In this document: positions 1 to 10,225 of the stretch, piece after piece
Layout: each line of letters begins with the position of its first letter
Numbering within the stretch: the first letter of the stretch is position 1
NCBI RefSeq assembly: GCF_017591435.1
Contig: NC_059304.1
Coordinates: 29,198,520-29,262,519 of the forward strand
Reading direction: 5' to 3'
DNA length: 64,000 bases
From: Portunus trituberculatus
Lineage: Eukaryota; Arthropoda; Malacostraca; Decapoda; Portunidae
Notes under the pieces: generated by a model
Told to the model about the DNA's origin: nothing
What the model saw: only the letters and a program-made list of their open reading frames with translations
Databases searched by the model: none
Translations under genes and position numbers: made by a program

Positions 1-165
1 AATTGGGAGGCTATAAAAAAAGCTGTGGAGAAAGCAACAGATCTGCAGAGCAGAGCCTCATCTCCCCACTCAGCGGAACATTAGTAAGGGTTGAAATCCC
101 TACTGTCCCTTACCCTTCAGAGGGACATCATCTGATAGAATACGTGGCGAGTGAAAGGTAAATAA
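1..165 (+). repeat. Fragment of a Tigger-associated repeat
   Basis: Positions 62-165 match the reverse complement of about 12800-12905, with shared blocks such as the ACTCAGCGGA stretch and the GGGACATCATC stretch. At 12800 this sequence lies just downstream of a minus-strand Tigger-like transposase C-terminus, so this copy is probably the 3' end of another element of that family in the opposite orientation. The first 60 bases have an open plus frame but are not identifiable alone. Positions 166-330 are AT-rich with nothing recognised. The similarity is seen directly; assignment to Tigger is inferred from the neighbour. Confidence 0.45.
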
Positions 166-433
166 GAATATTTTCAGTTAATTTCTTTTGTGCAGTACTT
201 TACATTATTTTATAAGACTATTTTCATATATTTTCATGTCTGTAGGGGTGACTTTCAACGTGCTGGAACACATCTCCTATTATTACATGTTATAAGGGGT
301 TCAGTATACTGTAATTTCTATTTACAGTAAGGTTTTCAGGAACACATATGTACCGTATAACGTATACTTACTTAATAGAAGCAGGCAGAGAAATCCAGAG
401 TTTACCACTGAAAGGTATGAATGATTGAGAATA

Positions 434-1391
434 CTAGTTAACTCTTGTATTAGAAGGTTGGACAGAATATGGATGAGAGGAAGAAAAAAGCCTTGTGCAG
501 CAAGGCCACAAGAGGAGGAGAGGCATGCAGTTAGCAAGAACAATAGAGAAGTTAGCATGAAAATAGCAATAAGAGATAGAAAGGGATACAACATTTCGGC
601 AGTGAGAAAGAGGATGAAGACAAGTCAGCCAGAAGAGGGGAGTTGATGAGACGAAAAGCTTTTGATTCCACCCATCTAATAAAGCTGTATGAGTGGAACC
701 CCCCCAAACATGCAAAGAGTACTCAATACAAGGACAGATAAGGCCCTTGTACAGAGTTAGCATTTGGAGAGGCGAGAAAAACTGGCGGACACATCGCAGA
801 ACGCCTAACTTCATAACAGCTATTTTAGCAAAAGATGAGATTGTGAAGTTTCCAATTAAGTTATGAGTAAAGGACAGACTTAGTGTGGAAGAAGGAGACA
901 GTTCAGTGTCATTGAAGAAGAGGGGATAGTTGTCTGAAAGGTTGTGCTGAGTTGATAGATGAGAGAATTGAGTTTTTGAGGCATTGACACTACTAAGTTT
1001 TCTCTGCCCCAATCAGATATCTTAGAAAGATCAGAAGTCAGGCATTCTGTGGCATCCCTGTGTGATCTGTTGACTTCCTCAAGGGTTGGACGTCTCTGAA
1101 AGAACATGGTATCATCAGCGTAGGAGTGGAAAGGGCAAGAAGTTTGGTTTAGAAGTTCATTAATGAATATTACAAAGAGAGTGGGTGACAGGACGGAACC
1201 CTGAGGAACACCACTGTTAACAGATTTTGGAGAAGAACAGTGGCTGTCTACCACAGCTGCAATAGAACAGTAGGAAAGGAAACTTGAGATAAAGTTGCAG
1301 AGAAGGATAGAAACTGTAGGAGGAAAGCTTTGAAATCAAAGCTTTCTGCCAGACTCTATCTAACACAACAGCAAAAGTTTTGCCGATATCT
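434..1391 (-). pseudogene. J1 reverse transcriptase, palm to C-terminal part
   Basis: The minus-strand frame 880-1254 holds the RT motif GVPQGSVLSPTLF followed by YADDT (catalytic aspartates at 1111-1122). A frameshift leads into 434-1012, which carries the post-RT segment with YKGLI and EYSLHVWGGSTHTALLD. The 3' end near 330-430 drifts away from the J2 consensus. The upstream side stops abruptly at 1392, where a TTAA element begins; the missing fingers region resumes at 5402. It acts in target-primed reverse transcription in intact relatives; this copy is dead. Confidence 0.8.
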
Positions 1392-1601
1392 TTAACCCCT
1401 TCAATACGGTTACGCCTATGTAGGCGTCATGAAGCCCCAGTAGCAAATACGGTGACGCCTACGTAGGCGTCATATTTCTTTTCTGATCTTTCTTCAGTTC
1501 AGTTGTCCCGTATAGTGTGTTGGATACCAACTACACACGCCGTATGCTGTCCTTGAAATCCTAGTGCTCCTCCCATCATCCTTGTCTCCACCAATCACTA
1601 A

Positions 1602-1659
1602 AGATAAGCTACATGCATCCTGCCTTGTGTCTAAAATTACCCAATGGCATAGACTGTTC

Positions 1660-1724
<65 letters not shown>

Positions 1725-1827
1725 CCCTCCCTCCCCATCTCCCTTTCCTCCCTCCCCATCTTCCTTCCCTCCATCCCCCTCTCCCTCTCGAAAGATAAGT
1801 TACATGCGTCCGGCTTTGTAACATTCG

Positions 1828-1874
<47 letters not shown>

Positions 1875-1885
1875 CTTACACTACT
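1602..1885. repeat. CT and CA microsatellites within a longer repeated unit
   Basis: (CT)n spans 1662-1720 and (CA)n about 1832-1872. Around them a unit recurs: GATAAGCTACATGC near 1605, GATAAGTTACATGC near 1793 and GATAAGCTACATGC near 5132, each preceded or followed by a CT-rich tract with CCCTCC blocks. The third copy lies beyond the CR1 insertion, so the array was split by it. Reading frames here are just translated dinucleotide repeats. Confidence 0.85.
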
Positions 1886-2155
1886 CTTACCTACTCTATT
1901 TCTTTTCCAAACATTATATTTCCCTTCTCCAACCATCATCAGGTCTTCTCCCTCTCTCAGTTTTGTTTCAGTAAGACCCACAATATCTGGGTTCTTGTCC
2001 CTCAAATGTCGTTGAGTTCTAAAATCCCGATATCACTCCATTTATGTTGGAATACATTACATTCGAGAATCATGGATATGAGTTTTCTTGGAAGTGGTTC
2101 ATAACCCAGAAAAGTACAGCAAGAAAGGACTAAAGAAACTTACGATGATAATGTA

Positions 2156-2992
2156 ATGTATTCCAACATAAATGGAGTGATATCGGGGATTTTAGAACTC
2201 AACGATTACTTGAGGGACAAGAACCCAGATATTGTGGGTCTTACTGAAACAAAACTGAGAGAGGGAGAAGACCTGATGATGGTTGGAGAAGGGAAATATA
2301 ATGTTTGGAAAAGAAATAGAGTAGGTAAGATGGGAGGAGTGATGTTGCTGGTTAAAAAAGATATAAAGGTGGATCAAGTGAAAGAAGGTATGGGAAAGGC
2401 AGAAGTGCTAAAGATCAGAGCAGAAACTAATGAAGGAAAAAAGAGGCACTACATAGTGGTGTACGTACCACCTAAGACAAATGCATGGTCAGTACAGGAA
2501 TATGAAGAAATGATAAGTGATACAGGAACATGTCTGGAAGAAATGTTGGGTGGCTGTGAACGAACTATAATGATGGGAGATTTTAATTGTAAAGAGGTGT
2601 GTTGGGAGGACTGGTCAATGGAAGGATCAGAGACAACATGGGGAAATACACTATTGACACTGGCAATGGAAAATGTGTTAACTCAGTGGGTCAAAGAAGA
2701 TACTAGGTTTGGAGGAGAGGGAGCATCGTCAAGACTGGACTTGGTCTTTAGTACAGAGCCAATGGTCATTGAGGAGATGAGGGTGGAGTGCCCTTTAGCA
2801 AAGAGTGATCATGCAGTTTTGGAGTTCAAGGTGATAGATGAAGAGAAATCTAGAAGAAATGAAGAATATAAAGTGGGAAGATGGAATTATGCCAAGACAG
2901 ATTTTGGAAACCTAAAGAAATTCTTTCAAGAGACAAATTGGATGAAATTCAAGAGTGCTAAGGAGCAAATGAAAAGTGGAAGGAATTTATAA
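2156..2992 (+). pseudogene. CR1-A1 ORF2 endonuclease domain
   Basis: A 278-residue frame holds an apurinic-type (APE) endonuclease: NINGV near the start, PDIVGLTETKL (catalytic Glu), MGDFNCKEVCW (Asp/Asn pair), SRLDLVF and AKSDHAVLEF (terminal Asp-His). In intact LINEs this domain nicks the target DNA to prime reverse transcription. All expected motifs are present, so this domain is well preserved, but the frame is broken after residue 278 and the RT continues in other frames. The true start is probably upstream of the first Met. Confidence 0.85.
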
Positions 2993-3339
2993 AAATATAC
3001 AAAGAAGGTGAGAAAAATTTGTACCAATAAGACAACATAGAGAAGTTGGAAAGCAGGACTGGTTTAACGATAGATGTGAAAAGGCTAGAACAAGAAAAGA
3101 GGATGCATGGAAGAGGTGGAGAAGGAAAAGACGGATTAAGCAGTGGGAAAGTTACAAAAGAGCAAGAAATGAATATGTGTTGATTAGAAGAGAAGAAAGA
3201 AAGAAACAAGAAAAGGATATAATTGATAAATGTAAAGACCAACCAAGGCTTTTTACAGACATGTGAACAACAACATCAAAAATAGAGAAAGTATTGAAAG
3301 TTTAGAAGTAAATGGAGTATGCAGTGAGGATCCCAGGAA

Positions 3340-4952
3340 ATGGCAGAGGCTATGAATGGATGCTTTCGGAAGGTATTCACAAAGGAGACTGCTTTTGACA
3401 AACCACTGGTAATGGAACAGAAAGGGATTATGAAGGAGTTTCAAGTAACTGTGGAGGAGATCAAGAATATGATGGGGAGTTTAGAAGTGAGAAAAGCTGT
3501 GGGACCTGATGGGGTATCAGGATGGATTTTAAGAGAATGCAGGGAGCAACTGGCAGAAAAAGTTTGTGAAGTAATTGATGCCTCATTAAGGAAGGTGTAG
3601 TGCCCCAAGACTGGAAAAGAGCTAACATTGTCCCAATTTATAAATCAGGTAACAAGAGAGACCCATTGAACTATAGACCAGTGTCACTTACAAGTGTGGT
3701 AGCTAAGATGTGTGAGAGGGTGGTGAAGAATAGATGGACAGACTTCTTGGAGAAAAATGACATACTTTGTGAGTGTCAATTTGGTTTTAGAAAAGGGCGT
3801 TCATGCACGACAAACCTGATATGTTACTATTCGAGGGTGATAGATGTAATACAGGAAAGAGATGGTTGGGCTGATGGAATATATCTGGATTTAAAAAGGC
3901 CTTTGATAAGGTACCACACCAGAGACTGATCTGGAAACTTGAAATGGTAGGAGGAGTGCATGGCAGTTTACTAAAATGGATGGAAGACTTTTGGTAGGAA
4001 GAGAAATGAGAACAATAATTAAGGACAGACCATCAGAATGGGGCTTGGTGGAGAGTGGAGTTCCACAGGGATCAGTGTTGGCACCAGTAATGTTCGCGGT
4101 CTACATAAATGACATGGTGGATGGGGTGTCCAGTTATGTGAGCCTATTTGCAGACGATGCAAAATTGTTAAGAAAAGTGAGATGTGACAAAGATTGCGAA
4201 CTACTCCAGGAAGACTTGGACAGAATATGGAAATGGAGCTGTACATGGCAAATGGAGTTCAACACGACAAAATGCAAGAAATTAGAGTTTGGCAAGAGTG
4301 AAAGAAGAATCAGGAGTATGTACAAGATAGGAAATGAAGACATAAAAACCAGTCATGAAGAAAAAGACCTTGGGGTGACAATTACCAATGACCTATCGCC
4401 AGAGAGACATATAAACAAAATAATTGGAGAAGTATTGAACTTATTGAGGAACATAAGAGTGGCGTTCGTATATTTAGATGAAGAAATGATGAAGAAAATA
4501 ATTACTGCAATGATAAGACCAAGGCTTGAATATGCAACATTACAGTGGGCTCAGAACTTAAAAAAACACATAAGGAAACTAGAGAAAGTACAGAGGGCTG
4601 CAACAAAAATGGTGCCTGACTTAAGAGATTTGACTTATGAAGACAGACTGAACAGAATGCAACTTCCGACCCTGGAAAACAGAAGAAAGGGAGACCTGAT
4701 AGCAATATACAGAGTGATGATTGGCATGGAAAAAATGGATAGGGAAGATCTGTGTATGTGGAATGAAAGAATGTCGAGAGGGCATGGGAAAAAACTAAAA
4801 TGGCCACTTATAGGAGAGATGTGAAAAAATATAGCTTCCCTCATAGAAGGGTGGAAGCATGGAATAGTTTAGACGTGGAAGTGGTCAACGCAAGGAATAT
4901 TCATGATTTTAAGAAAAAGCTGGACATTAGTAGATATGGAGACGGGACAGTA
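3340..4952 (+). pseudogene. CR1-A1 ORF2 reverse transcriptase and C-terminal domain
   Basis: Three successive frames (3340-3600, 3600-3929, 3976-4824) cover the RT. Seen are KAVGPDGVSGW, WKRANIVPIYKSG, FGFRKGRSC, GVPQGSVLAPVMF and FADDAKLL (FADD at 4147-4158). The post-RT region has the CR1-type LEYA, LPTLENRR and GDLIAIYR motifs. Frameshifts near 3600 and 3930 and a stop at 4824 break it. Between the endonuclease and 3340 a linker about 350 bases long is also frame-broken. Best-preserved RT core among the family A copies apart from 35248-36489. Confidence 0.85.
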
Positions 4953-5008
4953 CGAGCATAGCTCTTTTCCCGTATGTTACAATTAGGTAAATACAATTAG
5001 GTAAATAC

Positions 5009-5180
5009 TCACACACACACACACACACACAAACAAAAACAACAAATTTTTTAATCTCTCTCTCTCACTCTCTCTCTCTCTCCTCCCTTCGTTTCCCTCT
5101 CTCTTCCCTCCCTCCCCCTCTTCCTCTCGAATGATAAGCTACATGCGTCCCGCTTGTGTCTAAAATATTAGCAAATGTCA

Positions 5181-5220
<40 letters not shown>
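5009..5220. repeat. CA and CT microsatellites
   Basis: (CA)n at about 5009-5031 directly follows the A1 tail; CT-rich tracts occur at about 5058-5083 and 5182-5214, with a repeat-unit copy (GATAAGCTACATGC near 5132) between them. Together with 1602-1885 this is the original TTAA-1 interior. Nothing coding was recognised from 5009 to 5401. Confidence 0.85.
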
Positions 5221-5401
5221 TTCTCCAAAGAGAGAAGCGTCCACTTTCCTCTTCGAAGGCGATATAGTGACTAAAAAATAGCAGCATAATACACAAAGAC
5301 GAAAAGTATGACAAGCTTGCACGAGTTTCCAGCTCGGGCGCACACTACCACCCGTATATCATACGGGCGGGCTTTTTTAATATCCGGCGCGAAGGGGTTA
5401 A

Positions 5402-5506
5402 AAGAGAATGACCAAGGCTCAGTAAGGAAAGCCAGAAGATCATCAGTAGAGCGACCTTGACAGAAGCCATACTGGCAATCAGATGGAAGATTGTGAAGTG
5501 ACATGT
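5402..5506 (-). pseudogene. J1 RT fingers fragment stranded between two TTAA elements
   Basis: This 105-base island reads on the minus strand with LPSDCQYGF, GRSTDDLLAFL and the following TEPWSF, the RT fingers motif also present in J2 near 42610-42690. It links the two larger J1 pieces: sequence beyond 1391 and beyond 6881 continues it on each side. Both flanking TTAA elements inserted within about 105 bases of each other in the same LINE copy. Confidence 0.8.
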
Positions 5507-5959
5507 TTAACCCGAAAACTGCTGTACGCCTTCTGGGTGGCTTGGCGGCAAACTGCTGTACGCCTTCTGGAAGCGCTCTTTTTAAACAGGCACCATAAAG
5601 TTCCCGTGATTCGTATTTCTTTGAAATTATTTTTTTGTGTTCTAATAACCTTTCTTTTAGTAATTTATATCCTTCTAATAAGAATTTGGTTATTTATATC
5701 ATATTTATAAAGGAAAACAATGAAACACTATGTTTTTATTTTATTTAGTCGACATTGCATTCCTTTCATAGATATTAGAGATTGAGTCTCATGTATGGTA
5801 AGAGGAAGCTATAATGTAGTAGTATAGAAGTTGTTTTTGTACAATAGAAAAGAGATAAAGCGAATAAGATTATGGAAACAAGACCATCTTCACTAGACGT
5901 TTGTAACACTGTCAGGCGTGTCGGCCCGGCCGCATCGCGTCATGAGACATGACTCATCG

Positions 5960-6058
<99 letters not shown>

Positions 6059-6175
6059 TATATAGTATGATATGTATGTTATTGTGGCTTACACGGAACT
6101 AATATTTCGTTACTTTATTTATTGTGAACCAAGCAAAGAGTAGTATTTTAGTTTCACTTATTTATTTTGAACAAA

Positions 6176-6249
<74 letters not shown>

Positions 6250-6482
6250 AAAAAAAATTGTAAAACAATAGGGGGCTAGAACAATAACCAGTGCATATGC
6301 ATTTTTACTTGACCAATTTATCCATTCCATATGTATGTTGTTTACTCAATATACTTTGATGCCATTTACTTCATTTGCGATTCAAAATATTAGTGTCAGA
6401 ATAATGGAAAGAATATTACTTATACGGAAATTGCCATTATAGAAATAAAATACTTTTGTTTTATCATTTATTTCTCTTGAAG

Positions 6483-6564
<82 letters not shown>

Positions 6565-6880
6565 TCGAGCGTTGAAAACACTGTCCGTCGACGAACAGTG
6601 GCAATAAGCGGTCTGTGTGTATCCTCCTGCCTCCTCCCCTACCTCCCCTCCCATCCCGCTCTCCACAATGCCTCCAGATCCTGCCAGAAATCCATTTTTG
6701 TGGCGAAAAATACTTAGAAATATGGTAGCTACAGTAAATTTTGAGTTACAGAATTGTGAAATGAAGTATCTGTGACACATCTTTATAAAGTATATATCTT
6801 TCAGTGAAAGTCAATCGTTCGCTGATTTAGCCGCACCAGGAGACACCCTCTGAATGTGAATGCCGCAGTTTACGGGTTAA
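5507..6880. mobile_element. TTAA-flanked piggyBac-like element (TTAA-2)
   Basis: It interrupts J1 at TTAA (5507-5510) and ends at TTAA (6877-6880). The termini form an inverted repeat: TTAACCCGAAAACTGC on the left and, reading inward from the right, TTAACCCGTAAACTGC. Just inside the left end the block AAACTGCTGTACGCCTTCTG occurs twice in direct orientation (near 5517 and 5551). Size is 1374 bases. The interior holds three dinucleotide tracts and no transposase, so it is non-autonomous. Superfamily assignment is by target site and terminal CCC. Confidence 0.75.
5962..6561. repeat. Three long CT/CA/GA microsatellites
   Basis: (CT)n at 5962-6019 passes straight into (CA)n at 6019-6056; (GA)n occupies about 6180-6239 and again 6484-6561. 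All lie inside TTAA-2. The interspersed unique sequence is AT-rich with no coding signal. Long, nearly pure tracts suggest young expansion. Confidence 0.95.
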
Positions 6881-7960
6881 GAATCTTCCTATTGAGGAAA
6901 GATTAAAAAACTTGAGACAAGCAAGAAATTAAAGCTATTGGACGGTGATTTGAGGCATTAGAACAGTCACCCCTTTTAGGAACAGGCTGAATGTAGGCAA
7001 ACTTCCAGCAAGAAAGGTAGAAGTCGATAGGCATACTTGAAAGAGTTTGGTCAGGCAAGGTGCAAGCACGAAAGCACAGTTTTTGAGAACATTAAGAGGG
7101 ACCCCATCAGGTCTACAAGCATTCCGAGGGTTTAGGACAGAGTGTGCATGGAAAACATCATTACGAAGAATTTTGAATGAAGACATGAAATAGTCAGAAG
7201 GAGGAAGAGAGGGAGGGACAAGCTCAGAATCATCCAAGGTGGAGTTGTTAGCAGAGGTTTGAGAGAAGAGTTCAGCTTTAGAAACAGATGAGATGGCAGT
7301 GGTGCCATCAGGATGAAATAAAGAAGGGAAAGATGAAGAAGTAAAGCTATTGGAGATGTTTTTGGCCAGATGCCAAAAGTCACAAGAGGAATTTGAGTTT
7401 GAAAGACTGACATTTTCTATTTATGAAGGAGTGTTTGGCAAGTTGAAGAACAGATTTGGTATGATTCCGGGCAGAAATATAAAGTGCATGAGATTCAGGA
7501 GATGGAAGACTCACGTAACTTTTTTTTGGACAACCTCTCTATCATGTACATGTATAGCATGAGAACAGGCTGTGTTAAACCAAGGTTTAAAAGGATTAGG
7601 TTGAGAAAAAGAATGAGGAATGTATGACTCCATGCCAGACACTATCACCTCTGTTATGCATTCAGCACACAGAGATTGGTCTCTGACACGGAAACAGTAA
7701 TCATTCCTGGGAAAATCAGCATAATACCTCCTCAGGTGCCCCCAACTGGTAGATTGAAAACGCCAGAGGCACCTCCGCTTAGGGAGATCTTAGGGAGGGA
7801 TTGGAAAAATAGGAAAAGATACTGAAATGAGATTGTTATCAGAGGAGCACAACAGAGAAGAGAGGGTGACAACAAAACCAGAAGGATTTGAGGTAAGGAA
7901 AAAATCAAGAATGTTGGGCGTATCTCCAAGTCGGTCAGATATATGAGTAGGGTGCTGCAC
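6881..7960 (-). pseudogene. J1 linker and RT N-terminal region
   Basis: Minus-strand frames 6935-7237 and 7132-7413 contain LNPRNACRPDGVPLNVLKN (the equivalent of the PDGVPP motif at the RT start in J2) and the downstream LFQVCLSTSTF segment. Further 5', 7732-7929 carries the linker after the endonuclease. Several frameshifts separate them. At 6881 the copy stops at the TTAA element and continues at 5506. Matches J2 collinearly. Confidence 0.75.
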
Positions 7961-7968
7961 CTGTTGCT

Positions 7969-8781
7969 CTAAGTCTTGGAGAATATCAAGTTGATGGCTA
8001 GTTCACCAGGATGGTCAGTGAAAGGAGAGGAAAGCCAAAGCTGGTGGTGAACATTGAAATCTCCAAGAATGGAGATCTCCACAAAACGATAGAGGGAAAG
8101 AATGTGCTCCACTTTGGAAGTTAAATAGTCAAAGAATTTATTACAGTCAGAGGAGTTAGGGGAGAGATAGACAGCACAGATATTTTTAGTTCGAGAGTGA
8201 CTGTTGAGTCTAAGCCAGATGGTGGAAAACTTAGAAGACTCAAGAGCGTGGGCACGAGAGCAAGTTAAGTCGTTGTGCACATAGACACAACATCCAGCTT
8301 TAAAACAAAAATGAGAATAAAGAAAGTAGGAGGGAACAGAGAAGGGACTACTGTCAGTTGCCTCAGACAGCTGTGTTTCAGTGAGGAAAAGAAGATGAGG
8401 TTTAGTAGAGGAGAGGTGGTGTTTCACAGATTGAAAATTTGATCCAAGACTGCGAATGTTGCAGAAGTTAATGTAGAAAAAGTTGAGAGAGGTGTCAAGA
8501 CATTTTGGGTCATTAACGTGAGGGCAGTCCAACTTGGGGAAATTTCTGGACCCCTCCCCAGAAGGGGACTCCGAAGCTGGGTTTGGAGTAGCCATTATTT
8601 GAATTTTGGATTTTAAGGGAAGGGTGTGGGGTGTGTGGTAAGTGCATGTAGTTTTATGAGAAGTAGGAGAGTTGTCTTTAGAGAGCAGGCTGTGACTGCC
8701 CCCTCGAGTTGTGAGACACAAAGTGAAACGTTCAGTGAGATTACAACCAGCTTTAATGGAAGGCTCACAGCAACTCCGCAA
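7969..8781 (-). pseudogene. J1 endonuclease domain and 5' region
   Basis: A 270-residue minus-strand frame. The recognisable part starts about residue 63 and shows INFCNIRSLGSNF, LFLTETQLS (catalytic Glu), a VYLSPNSSD segment and ISILGDFNVHHQLW (Asp-Asn motif) of an APE-type LINE endonuclease. Upstream residues correspond to 5' UTR shared with J2 (40720-40890). The frame ends in a frameshift before the SDH motif. Confidence 0.8.
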
Positions 8782-9187
8782 CTAGTACTATTAGACCTTA
8801 CTGGGAGTAAATTATCATTTCAGTAAGTGATATTGAGACATGGATGCTGAACACTAATCTGAGGAGGTGAATTATTGTCTTTGGTACTAGAAGCCTTCGC
8901 ATGATCAATGGTTACCGGTGACTTTGTGTCAAATCAGTGATTGCTTAATGAGACTAATTCGAGACTGATTACCAGCATAGTCCGTCAACACCAACTGCAA
9001 TTATATCAGCATGTGGTATGCTACCCGGAAGCCAATTCTGCATATCAGGTTGTCTCCAAAAGTGATAACCCAGCATAAGGAGGTCAAGGGGATGTCCACA
9101 GAGCTCATGGCTGCAGCAAGTCGATGCCTCTTGCTGGGAGTTACTTGGCACGGGAAGGGAGCCTGCAAAGAGACTCGCGATGCATGA
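8782..9187. other. Unassigned interval between J1 and the gypsy LTR
   Basis: About 400 bases of unique-looking sequence. Only short frames occur, on the minus strand, without recognisable motifs. It may be older host DNA or a remnant of a repeat; nothing can be supported. Confidence 0.5.
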
Positions 9188-9388
9188 TGTTAGGGTATGA
9201 ATTGTATATAATTATTTTTCCCTTGTTTATACACACAACTGTGAGAAGTAGGGGCTGATCTCAGCGAGAAGCTCCTATAAGTGCACATTCCATTTTTTCC
9301 CATGCATGCACTTCTAAAGAGAACATGCTGAAATCAGTGTCCGTTCCCTCAGGTTCAGTGTGGGAATCTCTGGTTTCTGGATTATATA
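9188..9388 (+). repeat. Left LTR of the gypsy element, first part
   Basis: Matches 21625-21825 in the same orientation. It starts with TG as LTRs do. It is cut at TA (9387-9388) by a DNA transposon and continues at 11948-11984 with CAGACATAC, as the right copy does at 21838-21847. Confidence 0.75.
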
Positions 9389-10225
9389 CAGTGGAGACTC
9401 AATACTCGAAATTTTCAATACTTGAACGCAAAAGTTCTATTTAATACTCAAAAAAAACCCTGATAATTGAACGTCCACAACAAGTGGTTGCAAACAAAGG
9501 CTCCCTGGCATCCCCCTTCCCCCTCTGCCAGTTGTGACTTGTGTTGCTGCAGTCATCAGAATAACATTCTCCTGCATTGTATCTGTAGTTTTTCATTTAT
9601 GAACTTACATTAACACCATAGGCTTATTAGTGGTGAAAGTATCTAATAATCAAATGGCCGCATATTTGGTCGTATACAAAAAGCTCTGTCATCTCCCTTC
9701 TCACAGCCACCACTGTACTGTTCTGATACCGTATTACTGGTAATACTGGTGTTACCGTAATACTGGTGTGCATCCCTAGTCCTGCCACAGTCTTGAGAAA
9801 AACAACATTCTTCTGCATTGTCTGTAGTTTTTCACTTAGAAACTTATGATAGCACGTAAGAGGCTTATTAGTGATGAAAATAAGGAATCTAAAGAGAATA
9901 CAATAGTTAGTGAGCCACAGCACTCCATTACTGGATTCACAGGAATCACACCAGGGGAAAAGTTACAAATACATTTTCATGGATGATGACTGGTCCTCCG
10001 ACGACCTCTCACCTTCTCCCCACCCTTCTCCCCTTAATCTAAGTTATCCATCACCAGCCTTCAATTACGGTATGTACAAATCAAAATTGTAAAGAAAAAA
10101 AATACATTGAAATTTTTAAAACTTGAGATTTTGCTAAGATTAGAACGAATTACTTGATTTATAGGTATCAGTAGTCAAACTCTTTAATACTCAAATGGCC
10201 ATTTGGAACTAATTAAGTTCAAGTA

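Larger units (their letters stand above)
1886..5008 (+). mobile_element. CR1-like LINE copy A1, 5'-inverted
   Basis: The plus-strand body starts about 2066 and runs through endonuclease and RT to a tail of two AATTAGGTAAATAC units ending at 5008, followed by (CA)n. The first 180 bases (1886-2064) are the reverse complement of about 2150-2326 in the same copy, a 5' inversion. The same ORF2 start is found at 25554-25785. The post-RT domain (RPRLEYA, ATKMVPDL, LPTLENRR) is typical of CR1-group LINEs. The element sits inside a (CA)n tract of TTAA-1: CA repeats occur at 1832-1872 and again at 5009-5031. Confidence 0.85.
1392..5401. mobile_element. TTAA-flanked piggyBac-like element (TTAA-1) carrying a CR1 copy
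   Basis: The J1 reading is broken at TTAA (1392-1395) and resumes after TTAA (5398-5401), so the TTAA is the duplicated target, as in piggyBac transposition. Outer termini are CCCCTTC on both ends in inverted orientation. Each side has hairpins: GACGCCTACGTAGGCGTC (perfect palindrome, near 1454) plus a near-copy close to 1410, and CCCGTATATCATACGGG near 5351. No transposase is visible. Most of the 4 kb is the CR1 insertion A1 plus CT/CA tracts, so the original element was about 0.9 kb. Assignment to the piggyBac superfamily rests on TTAA target and CCC start only. Confidence 0.7.
330..8775 (-). mobile_element. Jockey-like non-LTR retrotransposon J1, split into three pieces
   Basis: One LINE copy reads on the minus strand from an endonuclease at its 5' side (about 8600) to the post-RT domain near 430. 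The pieces are 6881-8775, 5402-5506 and 330-1391; they collinearly match the uninterrupted relative J2 at 40675-43949. The gaps are exactly two TTAA-flanked elements (1392-5401 and 5507-6880). The RT motif YADD lies at 1111-1122. Stops and frameshifts are frequent. The clade is uncertain: the endonuclease plus RT layout fits the Jockey/I group, but BLAST would be needed. Similar LINEs are common in decapods, from general knowledge. Confidence 0.82.

Noticed and set aside
1564..2005. Several frames of Leu-Ser, Arg-Glu or Cys-Val repeats
   Set aside because: They arise from (CT)n and (CA)n microsatellites and from the inverted LINE 5' end.
1392..5401. A 4-kb autonomous piggyBac element
   Set aside because: Most of the length is a CR1 insertion; no transposase residues were seen.
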